37,721 bases of DNA from IMG/VR virus record IMGVR_UViG_3300046028_001942, positions 1 to 37,721 of that record; one strand, 5' to 3'. The notes beneath the pieces were generated by a model. That model did no database searches. It was given only the letters and a program-made list of their open reading frames with translations, and was not told where the DNA came from. This stretch comes from a virus. Positions 24,579 through 31,717 of the stretch are shown piece by piece (positions within the stretch are counted from its first letter, which is position 1; each line of letters starts with the position of its first letter). Position numbers and translations under genes: made by a program.

Positions 24579-26611
24579 TATACTTCCTGCCCAACCGCCA
24601 CTACATCCCAACGTGCATCAGCAGCATTATATATACATCCAACATACACAATCTTATTGGCAACGGTAGTAGTTGGTAGCGTAGCACCAATTACTCTAAA
24701 TGATTTAGACGAACCTGTTGTCCAAGTCAAGGCTCTAGCAGTTCCGTCATCCTTGATTCTAAACGTCATCTTCTGAGCGTCAGCGGGTGCTGTATTTGCA
24801 TCTGCATTGATAGTCAATGTGTTAGCCAGTCCAGTCAATGAGTACTGAACATAGGCTGAACTATCCCATACCAACGGTGACGTAACGCTTGCCGTAGAAA
24901 CGACTACGGGTGTGCTAATGGGCGGTGCAGCAAAGGTTCCATCAGCCCTTAGAAAATTAGCAGTACCACCACCTGATGCAGGTACTAAACCTACGGATGA
25001 AGTATTAAATACAGCAGAGTTCAAATGACCTACTGTTAAAGTGTCTGTTGTATTATTATAAGTAAATGTATTACTAGCACCAAAAGTACCGTTATCATTA
25101 TACTGAACTTGAGTATTTAAACCAGCAGGAGTAGTTAAAGACCCAGATAAAGGCGTTATATTTAGACTACTTGATATTCTCCAATCAAGGTAATCTCCAC
25201 CTTCTGTAGTACTTACTATTCTAGCATTTACTGCATTAGTATAAGCATCTCTTGCTTCATAAATTACAGTAGCAATTGGTACAAACTCAGCAAAAGGTAA
25301 ACCAGTAAGACTTGCTAGTTCTATTTTAGCCGCTTCATTGACTTCTGCTTTAGTAATATATTGATTACCAAGTAAAGCAATAATAGGTTCATTAATATTA
25401 TTTGTAGCAAGAATATGTACAAGTAAAAATTTATTATTAGTAACTTCTGCTAATGACCAAACACCTAATGTCGCTGAATTAAAAGCAGGTCTAGTAGCAC
25501 CTGTAAAACTAGGACTATCACCTGATAATAATAAAGGATAATTATCAGCAGTAGTCTTATACCAGTTATTTGCTGCACCTAATCTATAAAAGACAGGAAA
25601 GTTTCCTAGACTAGCAAGAATCTGTGGAGCATTATTTGTAATAGTATGCTCTATATCTTCATCGGCAATTCTTCCATCTAAGATACCAAACTGAGCATGA
25701 CTTGATAATGAACCATTACCATTTACAATCATACTAGTAAGACCTAGACCAGTTCTATACTGTGTACCTATTGACAAATGTAAGTGCGATTGTGTAGCAC
25801 CATCCATTTGCATTCCATGTCTTTCATCAGCAAAGTAAATAGCCTTCTGCTGATCTACTTGCCAGTACACAATACTGACCATTGCGTGTTTAAGAAACAA
25901 GTCTGAAGTAAATGTACTTGTTACTTTTAACTGCGAATCAGCAGAATCAAAATAGATATAGTACAAATCTGTTGTATTAGGAATTTGTACAGTATCTGTT
26001 GTATTCTTATAAATCTCACCACCAGCCAACCAAAGTACATATCCCTCTGACACAGGATTGATAGTGAAAGTTCTAGTAGTATCATTGAATGATAATTGTG
26101 AGGTTGTTCTATTAACAAAACCTGTAGGTTCAAATCCACCTAGAGTTTTAGTTTGAGATAGACTTACATAATTCTGTACTGTCTCATCTATATTAATAGG
26201 TTTTGTTACTATTTTTTCTGCTGTATCAAAAGTTAGAACTAGTCTATTCTTATCATCAAAGTCAGCAGCAACTAGAGTTCTATCTGATTCTACAGGAAGA
26301 GCATTCTTACCAAGAAACTCTTTCTTCATTGGTTCACGTACTACATAACCTTCAGCAACAGGGCTAGAAGCCTCTACAGCACGTTTTTCTAGTACAGATG
26401 ATAGATGGGATGGAGACTTAGGTTTTAAAGGCTCTGAGAGCCTCCTAGAGCCTTTCTCTATAGCATTCATAGATGCTATTCCAGAGAAGACGCATTCCTC
26501 TTCTGTAAGACCTCTATCTTTAGCAGAATTGTAAGCAGTTAAGAATACTTTCTTTGATTTATCTGATTTATTTTGAACTGCTGGAGGCAGTAAATTTTGA
26601 TTATATAGCAT
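24578..26611 (-). CDS. Long fibre-like structural protein, ChaB-like N-terminus
   Basis: The ATG at 26611 has GGAGG five bases upstream and beats a TTG at 26626. The product has 677 residues. The first 60 (VFLTAYNSAKDRGLTEEECVF and onwards) resemble a ChaB-like helical domain shared with the next gene upstream. The middle (about 115-490) is beta-rich. The end carries fibre-tip phrases (QYNDNGTFGAS, SGGGTANFLRADGT). It is cotranscribed with the coupled glycine-rich gene. Its place between portal and protease, away from the tail genes, suggests a head or neck fibre. A perfect 9-base inverted repeat lies inside its coding sequence (26427-26455). Confidence 0.72.
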   Translation of the reverse strand: MLYNQNLLPPAVQNKSDKSKKVFLTAYNSAKDRGLTEEECVFSGIASMNAIEKGSRRLSEPLKPKSPSHLSSVLEKRAVEASSPVAEGYVVREPMKKEFLGKNALPVESDRTLVAADFDDKNRLVLTFDTAEKIVTKPINIDETVQNYVSLSQTKTLGGFEPTGFVNRTTSQLSFNDTTRTFTINPVSEGYVLWLAGGEIYKNTTDTVQIPNTTDLYYIYFDSADSQLKVTSTFTSDLFLKHAMVSIVYWQVDQQKAIYFADERHGMQMDGATQSHLHLSIGTQYRTGLGLTSMIVNGNGSLSSHAQFGILDGRIADEDIEHTITNNAPQILASLGNFPVFYRLGAANNWYKTTADNYPLLLSGDSPSFTGATRPAFNSATLGVWSLAEVTNNKFLLVHILATNNINEPIIALLGNQYITKAEVNEAAKIELASLTGLPFAEFVPIATVIYEARDAYTNAVNARIVSTTEGGDYLDWRISSSLNITPLSGSLTTPAGLNTQVQYNDNGTFGASNTFTYNNTTDTLTVGHLNSAVFNTSSVGLVPASGGGTANFLRADGTFAAPPISTPVVVSTASVTSPLVWDSSAYVQYSLTGLANTLTINADANTAPADAQKMTFRIKDDGTARALTWTTGSSKSFRVIGATLPTTTVANKIVYVGCIYNAADARWDVVAVGQEV

Positions 26612-26649
26612 ACTGCCTCCATTCAAGATTATTAAACTGCTTTTTTAGA

Positions 26650-26868
26650 TTATTCAATTCTGTACTTTGACTTGATAATCTCTTCTACGCTTTTCTTAAC
26701 TTTCTTCTCTGCTTGCTCTGCGTTTTGCATAGCAGCAAGTGAAGCGATTCTTGCTTTCTCTTCTGACTTAGTTGATCTGTATGTTTCATTGAAAACACGA
26801 ATTGCTACTTCACGAACTTTAAGAGATTTCTTTGAAGCCCATTGTGGTACGTTATCTTTTGAGTACAT
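26650..26868 (-). CDS. ChaB-like small protein
   Basis: A 72-residue helical, strongly charged protein (VPQWASKKSLKVREVAIRVF, then NETYRSTKSEEKARIASLAA) resembling the ChaB family. Its sequence is similar to the N-terminus of the adjacent fibre-like protein. It may be a co-assembly partner or a copied anchoring domain. It begins 17 bases after the portal stop. A ribosome site AAGGA precedes the ATG. ChaB's own function is poorly defined, so no enzymatic role is claimed. Confidence 0.65.
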   Translation of the reverse strand: MYSKDNVPQWASKKSLKVREVAIRVFNETYRSTKSEEKARIASLAAMQNAEQAEKKVKKSVEEIIKSKYRIE

Positions 26869-26884
26869 TATATTTCCTTATATA

Positions 26885-28390
26885 TTAAGCAGCGTTGTCT
26901 AAGTTTAAGGTAGAAGTATCTGTACCGCTCACTTCTGTACTAGTACCCTGACCAGCCGTTACCATACCATCACCTGCTCTTGAAGTATTACCAGATAAGA
27001 TATCTGTCTGAGGTTCTAGGTCATCAGGAAGAGCATCTAGTCCAGCAGCAGTTCTAACTGCATTAAGAACAGCGCGATCCTTCTCTACTAGACCAACAGA
27101 ACTAACACGTTGCCAGTACTTACTTAGTGTCTCAAGATCAACTGCGTGTAGATTTTCATAATCTAATGAAGCACAGCGTGAAACTTCCCAACCATTTAAT
27201 TCATACAACTGTCGAACTACATCTCTGTTAAAGCACTCAACAATATTATTAAGCATAGACTCAACAGCAGAACCAGTAAGACTGTTCTTAATCTGTCCAA
27301 GAGCAAATGAACCACCACCACCTTGACCTAAGACTAGTACATCAGCAAACAAACCTGTGTAGATCTGATTCTGGTAGTATTCTTTAACCTTAGAAGTATC
27401 AAAACTCTTCTTACCACCTTCAGAACTTAGTAGTCTAATATCAAATAATTTCTCTCTTGTATCTGGATCTACTTGCGAAGGTAGAATAATACCTGATTGA
27501 GAATTGTTCTGGATATTACGAATAATATTCTTAAAGTTTTCATAAATAAGTTTCTGCTCAGAAGAAGCATCAGAAGACATATACTGCGCTGGAATCTCAA
27601 GGATAGGAATACCCTGAAGATCTCGTGCTACACCAGACGCTTCGATCTCTTGGATGACCTCAAGGTATCTCCAAGCAAGATAAACATCCCTTAAGGGACT
27701 TTTACCGAAAGGATCACCTCTTGTTCTACCTGTAGTAATGTGTACGTACTTACTACGTGGAAGAACTACTTCTAGATCATTTCTTGCTGTGAAAGTATTA
27801 GTACCTACATTAGATAGGTTCTGCTTTACACCAATAATCTCATTACCTGTATCATCAAAGATAAACTTCTGGATAGTCTCTTGATTTCTTAAAGATAGTT
27901 TCCTTAAACCAATCTTACCGTCATCATACATACTACCATTAGACTTGAATCTTCTTCTGTAGACTTTCTCTACAATAGCGAAACCGTATACATTGCTTGT
28001 TAGAGCATCTCTAATGAATTGTCTGAATGGCATCTGCATATCAGATAAGCATTCATTAATAAAAGCCGCCTGTGCTTTTTCTTCTTCTGTAGCATCCCTT
28101 GGAGCAATTACTCTCCAGTTTACTTTAGAGATTAAGTTTTCATACAAAGTCAAACAAGCATTAATACTTGTGTGATATGACATTTGTTTATAAGTATCAG
28201 CAGAGTAAGGCCAGTTTAACTCTCGCTTGATTTCGTCGTTAGTTACACCGTTGAATAACTGCACACCTGTATAACCAAGTTCGCCTAGTCTGAATCTTTC
28301 AGGTTCATCCATATAGTTAGAAACAAGAGCCTTTACTACAGGTGCAGAAACAGCAGAGTCAGCAGATTGATCTTTCTTAGTCCTTGCCAT
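26885..28390 (-). CDS. Portal protein (DUF935/Mu gp29-like)
   Basis: This 501-residue protein has the size and position of a portal, the dodecameric channel for DNA entry and exit. Visible features are NEIIGVKQNL, a GRTRGDPFGKSPLRDVYLAWRYLE segment (the usual conserved region before the wing/stem), a helical stem (about 270-310), a LVLGQGGGGSF linker, and a disordered C-terminus. It directly follows the large terminase. The DUF935 match is my impression from the layout, not a search result. Confidence 0.87.
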   Translation of the reverse strand: MARTKKDQSADSAVSAPVVKALVSNYMDEPERFRLGELGYTGVQLFNGVTNDEIKRELNWPYSADTYKQMSYHTSINACLTLYENLISKVNWRVIAPRDATEEEKAQAAFINECLSDMQMPFRQFIRDALTSNVYGFAIVEKVYRRRFKSNGSMYDDGKIGLRKLSLRNQETIQKFIFDDTGNEIIGVKQNLSNVGTNTFTARNDLEVVLPRSKYVHITTGRTRGDPFGKSPLRDVYLAWRYLEVIQEIEASGVARDLQGIPILEIPAQYMSSDASSEQKLIYENFKNIIRNIQNNSQSGIILPSQVDPDTREKLFDIRLLSSEGGKKSFDTSKVKEYYQNQIYTGLFADVLVLGQGGGGSFALGQIKNSLTGSAVESMLNNIVECFNRDVVRQLYELNGWEVSRCASLDYENLHAVDLETLSKYWQRVSSVGLVEKDRAVLNAVRTAAGLDALPDDLEPQTDILSGNTSRAGDGMVTAGQGTSTEVSGTDTSTLNLDNAA

Positions 28391-28414
28391 ATATTAAAGG
28401 CTCCTTATATTTTA

Positions 28415-29899
28415 TTAAAAATTATTACTAGGTAATGTCAAACCTGAAGATGGTAAAGATATACCAGACATTTCAAATGAAGGTGCTTGAAACAAATCAG
28501 GCAAAGAAAATGTAGGCATTACAAAATCTTTATTCAAAAGACTAAAACAGTCACTTACGCAGTCAACTTGGTCGTCATGATGTTTACCAGATCCATCAAA
28601 TATCTCTAGTTCATCAAAGAAATCTTTATTCCATTCTGCCTTGACTACATTAACAAATCCTGCTTGTGCTACACTACTGAAAGGAGCAAATCTAGTAATC
28701 TTAGATTTAACAGGACGTTGTAATCTACAAGTAAATCCCATCTCACCAAGTCTCATTTGTAAGTTCTTGGCATAAGCCGCAGCAGCGGCATTCGGATCTT
28801 GTGGAATAGAAATAATAACTTCTGTACCATCTTGTACTGCTGTACTAAAGATAAGTTTCTCTACTTCATGTACTCTATCTCTTAAGCCTACTACACTTTC
28901 TATAGTATAAACTTTTGCTTTATCCTTAGAGATTAAAACACCTCTAGTCCAGTCTGGATTAGCGTACTGCTCAGAAGGTTTAGAGAAAGCAAAGTCCCAA
29001 GCACGAACCCGTTGTGTAGCCCTTGCATTTGCATGATCTACTAATCCAACCCAATCTCTCTTAAATAATCCAGATGACTCTTGTCTAGCAAACCAAGACC
29101 CAAGTAAAAGCCTCTCCATCTCTACTCTAGGTAAAGACATCAACCTGCTTATATAGTCAGGCTGTGCTTTTAATAAAGGAGGATTATCTCTACAAGTAGC
29201 AGGAATAAAAGTAAATGTAGACAGACCAGATTCATTACCTGCTCCATGAACAGCCTCTGCTTCTGCTAAAGAGTTATACCAAAGCATAGTATTACCTTGC
29301 CTGAAGAACCAACGCTTTACACCTGCTAGTTCTTCTTTAGGAATACCTGTATTTGCATCTAAGTAGAAATCCTGAATCCATGTTCTTAGGAATGAATTAT
29401 AATCAGGATTAGTCATCATGAACATCTGTGGTTTATAATCTACATACGCATTACGTAATCTAGATAATAAATACACAATCATATCTTCTGTGAAGTCTGT
29501 TGCTTCATCAAAAATAACTAATGAGTACTGACCACCTTTGTGATCGTACATATTACTAGCGTGCTGCATATGACTGAACTTCAGGATAGCACCATTAGGA
29601 AATAGAATCTCATTTTCTCTATGTCTAATACGCAAGCCTGTCTTATAGATTGAGGTGTACATATTAACGGCTTCATGCCAGATAGAGCCGGGACTCGTAA
29701 TCATTTTGCTAGTTCTACGAAAGATAACTCCTGTAGCCCTTGGGTGCTGCATAAACTTCAAAGCAATCAAAAGAGAAGTATATGTCTTACCTGATCCTGC
29801 TGAACCACCACATAAAGTAATGTTAGCATCAGAGTTCAAAAAGATCTCTTGCTTCTTCGAGGCAGGTGCTAGGCTAACAATTTCAGTATCGTTTTGCAT
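28415..29899 (-). CDS. terL: Terminase large subunit
   Basis: The packaging motor ATPase and nuclease, 494 residues. Walker A is GGSAGSGKT (31-39). Walker B is VIFDEAT (128-134) with Asp131/Glu132. The C-terminal nuclease has AWDFAFSK (Asp302) and the acidic HHDDQVD motif (440-446). It powers DNA translocation into the prohead and cuts concatemers. It starts 16 bases after the small subunit and has no strong ribosome site, which suggests translational coupling. The C-terminal 40 residues (Ser/Phe/Pro-rich) are probably a portal-binding tail. Confidence 0.95.
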   Translation of the reverse strand: MQNDTEIVSLAPASKKQEIFLNSDANITLCGGSAGSGKTYTSLLIALKFMQHPRATGVIFRRTSKMITSPGSIWHEAVNMYTSIYKTGLRIRHRENEILFPNGAILKFSHMQHASNMYDHKGGQYSLVIFDEATDFTEDMIVYLLSRLRNAYVDYKPQMFMMTNPDYNSFLRTWIQDFYLDANTGIPKEELAGVKRWFFRQGNTMLWYNSLAEAEAVHGAGNESGLSTFTFIPATCRDNPPLLKAQPDYISRLMSLPRVEMERLLLGSWFARQESSGLFKRDWVGLVDHANARATQRVRAWDFAFSKPSEQYANPDWTRGVLISKDKAKVYTIESVVGLRDRVHEVEKLIFSTAVQDGTEVIISIPQDPNAAAAAYAKNLQMRLGEMGFTCRLQRPVKSKITRFAPFSSVAQAGFVNVVKAEWNKDFFDELEIFDGSGKHHDDQVDCVSDCFSLLNKDFVMPTFSLPDLFQAPSFEMSGISLPSSGLTLPSNNF

Positions 29900-29914
29900 T
29901 TGTTATATAAGAGT

Positions 29915-30283
29915 TTATTCTTCCGGTTTATCTCCACTAATCATCTTTAGAGAGAATGTAGGCTGATTCTGTGCTTGTACTTCTGTCGCTTCAGCATCAG
30001 GATCTTCACTCTCGTATAAATCAAGAGTAAGCCTTCTGTAATTATCTAAAAGAATAGTAGCAGCCTTTAATTGATTCTGGTGCGCTGCTTCTTCGTTCTT
30101 CATGATCTTCGCTGCTTGCATAATAGCATCAGCAACGTGAGGTCTAATTCTACGTAGAAGCATTAAGAGTTCACGCTCTTTTAGACTTCTGTTTGTTTCT
30201 TTACCATCTTTAGGACGACGACCACCAATATTGATATTAGGGTCAGTCATTCCACCAAGTTCTTCTCTTTTCTTGAAAACCAA
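29915..30283 (-). CDS. terS: Terminase small subunit
   Basis: A 122-residue protein just before terL. The start is a TTG at 30283, with AAAGGAG six bases upstream and no better ATG. The middle (about 38-85) is a helical oligomerisation core (LLMLLRRIRPHVADAIMQAA, then a QLKAATILLDNYRRL helix). The N-terminus is basic (GGRRPKDGKETNRSLKERE) and probably binds DNA. The C-terminal tail is acidic. It recognises the packaging site and loads TerL. A 55-bp repeat and three hairpins lie directly upstream. Confidence 0.82.
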   Translation of the reverse strand: MVFKKREELGGMTDPNINIGGRRPKDGKETNRSLKERELLMLLRRIRPHVADAIMQAAKIMKNEEAAHQNQLKAATILLDNYRRLTLDLYESEDPDAEATEVQAQNQPTFSLKMISGDKPEE

Positions 30284-30300
30284 TTTAATCTCCTTTATTT

Positions 30301-30410
30301 GTATGTCCTGCTTAACAGGATTACTATGTTAGCCCTGCTTATTAGGATTTACGGTGTATGTCCTGCTTAACAGGCTTACTGTGTTAGCCCTGCTTACTTT
30401 ATACAGGATA
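30301..30410 (-). repeat. Tandem 55-bp repeat carrying four CCTGCTTA motifs
   Basis: Two copies (30301 and 30356, period 55) cover GTATGTCCTGCTTAACAGG and a following CCCTGCTTA segment. CCTGCTTA occurs at 30307, 30334, 30362 and 30389 (27-28 bases apart), and two copies make hairpins (CCTG-CTTAA-CAGG). Regularly spaced copies one helical multiple apart, just before terS, make this a candidate small-terminase (pac/cos-like) binding site. Confidence 0.75.
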
Positions 30411-30419
30411 GACTTTCGT

Positions 30420-30498
30420 GCTATAGTGTAATTACACGAAGCATTTAACGGTACTCAGTCGGTGTAGTAACTCTACACAAGTCCTAAGGTAGTAGGAC
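30420..30498 (-). other. Three consecutive inverted repeats upstream of terS
   Basis: GTGTAATTACAC (30426-30437) is a perfect 12-base palindrome. GTGTAG (30462-30467) pairs with CTACAC (30473-30478), and GTCCTA (30481-30486) with TAGGAC (30493-30498). They could be protein-binding sites or RNA hairpins between the zinc-ribbon gene and terS. Confidence 0.6.
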
Positions 30499-30504
30499 AG
30501 TTGG

Positions 30505-30714
30505 CTAAAGACCTGCGTCTGTTTCGTTTGAATCTACTTCATTAAAAACAGCAGCAGTTTTACCATTAGGGTTTACCAGCATCTGTATCTCTATCTCGCA
30601 CTCTTCATCTAATTCAACTACAGGAAGCACATAAGCACAATCCTGACAGTTATAACTATCGTTATAGAACTGCGTAATTCTATAGTAACTAGCACAAGTG
30701 ATACAGGTAGGCAT
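30505..30714 (-). CDS. Small zinc-ribbon protein
   Basis: 69 residues with two CxxC pairs, Cys4/Cys7 (PTCITC) and Cys23/Cys26 (YNCQDC), the pattern of a structural zinc ribbon. The second half is acidic (VELDEECEIEIQ) with a polar tail. Such proteins often bind nucleic acid or RNA polymerase, so a late regulator is possible, and its place right after the leader terminator fits an antitermination role. That is inference. No clear ribosome site is seen. Confidence 0.68.
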   Translation of the reverse strand: MPTCITCASYYRITQFYNDSYNCQDCAYVLPVVELDEECEIEIQMLVNPNGKTAAVFNEVDSNETDAGL

Positions 30715-30766
30715 TTATTATTAAAATCCGTAATAAAAGAAATAAAGGTTTACTTTATCGAAAGGT

Positions 30767-30789
30767 AAAAAAAAAGACTCTTTCGAGCC
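30767..30789 (-). terminator. Strong intrinsic terminator of the 31 kb leader
   Basis: On the minus strand GGCTC (30789-30785), a GAAA tetraloop and GAGTC (30780-30776) form a hairpin (one G-T pair), followed at once by nine Ts (30775-30767). It separates the 31 kb promoter from the zinc-ribbon, terminase and later genes, which would need read-through or antitermination. Confidence 0.88.
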
Positions 30790-31145
30790 TTGGTAAGTAA
30801 TAAATGCTGCTTACTATACTACAGCGTCGATGCCGCCCTAACGGGCCTTACATAAGATTCCTCCTATGTTCGACAGATCTAGCATCAGGGACTTGTACAC
30901 AACGGTTAATCACCAAATAGGTACAATCCTCTTCCCATCCCAATGGGTTCTTTAAATGGGTTCTTTAAAATTAGTTCCAGTTACTTATCTGGAGTTATGC
31001 AAGTTTTGCTTATCTATGATTTACGAGCAAAACAGACATAGCAGGTTTATGAAGATGCAGAGTCTATTCATTTATGTCGTCTAAGCAGGTACTATACGCT
31101 TAATATATAATTTTACAAAGACAGTATAAATAGATTTACAATTTC
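30767..31145 (-). ncRNA. Candidate structured leader RNA (about 375 nt)
   Basis: Transcription from the consensus promoter at 31152-31180 would start near 31145 and end at the terminator at 30767. No meaningful ORF lies between. The sequence folds easily: GTTTTGCT/AGCAAAAC (8 pairs, 31033-31026 with 31010-31003); TCCAG/CTGGA; CCCAT/ATGGG; TTGTAC/GTACAA around a GGT/ACC hairpin; and GATGC/GCATC closing a junction with ACATA/TATGT and GCCC/GGGC hairpins. This is a strong hint of a functional RNA. It matches no family I know (not tmRNA-like, no RNase P signature). Confidence 0.55.
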
Positions 31146-31151
31146 TAGTAA

Positions 31152-31180
31152 ATTATAACATCACAATACTGTATTGTCAA
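31152..31180 (-). promoter_or_regulatory. Consensus sigma70-like late promoter before the leader RNA
   Basis: The minus strand has TTGACA (31180-31175), a 17-base spacer and TATAAT (31157-31152), a perfect consensus match at both hexamers with optimal spacing. It is preceded by ATATACC. It fires toward the terminases. Confidence 0.93.
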
Positions 31181-31225
31181 GGTATATGACGTTTGCTATT
31201 TCCGAATAGAGAATACAGGTAGATC

Positions 31226-31717
31226 TCATTGAGAGATAGTGTATTTCCCTAGCACTTTAATAAACTTGAGTTGAAGTTTAGTAAACTTCTTTCTTGCTAT
31301 CGTTATATCAGATATCACTTCGCGCTTTATCCTACCCTTGTACTTATATTCAAGCACGTAAGAAAAAGCATCTCTTGAATGCGGAGTAATCTTTAAATTA
31401 CCAGATAAGTTCTTTAGAGACTCTTGAATAACAAAATACTCTTTCTTAGTAATAAGAATAAGGTTATTAAGTCTGTTATTATAAATATCTAAGTCTTTAT
31501 GAAACACCACCTCTGTCGAGGTAGGGTAGTAGTTATGCACTAAGCACCAAACAAGTCTGTCGTACTTAATCTTTAACCTAATTGAATTTACATTAGTTAT
31601 AACCATATGCTCTTCATTAGGTAGAAGTTTTCTATACCTGACTTTATCTTTAAGCACAAAGATATCTCCTGTAGAAGGAATATATTCTAGATGCTCAGAT
31701 ATTTCAGATATTAGCAT
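31226..31717 (-). CDS. HNH-AP2-like homing endonuclease, possibly degenerate
   Basis: The ATG follows AAGGAG by five bases. In 163 residues, residues 56-96 fit an HNH core (DRLVWCLVHNYYPTS, then VVFHKDLDIYNNRLNNLILI with His73, Asn80, Asn84). The first HNH histidine, expected where YDRLV stands, is replaced by Asp. C-terminal residues 115-160 (SYVLEYKYKGRIKREV and following) resemble the AP2-like part of phage homing endonucleases. A mutant or specialised enzyme is likely. It sits alone between the two late promoters, upstream of the leader RNA. It is too short and lacks RuvC, so not IscB. Confidence 0.7.
   Translation of the reverse strand: MLISEISEHLEYIPSTGDIFVLKDKVRYRKLLPNEEHMVITNVNSIRLKIKYDRLVWCLVHNYYPTSTEVVFHKDLDIYNNRLNNLILITKKEYFVIQESLKNLSGNLKITPHSRDAFSYVLEYKYKGRIKREVISDITIARKKFTKLQLKFIKVLGKYTISQ

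Noticed and set aside
30301-30410. CRISPR-like array
   Set aside because: Only two 55-base units with short internal motifs and no unique spacers. It is a tandem duplication.
30400-31150. tRNA or tmRNA gene in the structured region
   Set aside because: No T-arm, acceptor stem or CCA end could be matched on either strand.
30767-31717. HNH gene plus downstream RNA read as an IscB/HEARO-type RNA-guided nuclease
   Set aside because: The protein is only 163 residues, with no RuvC or bridge helix, and the RNA has its own promoter and terminator. The arrangement is not that of IscB.
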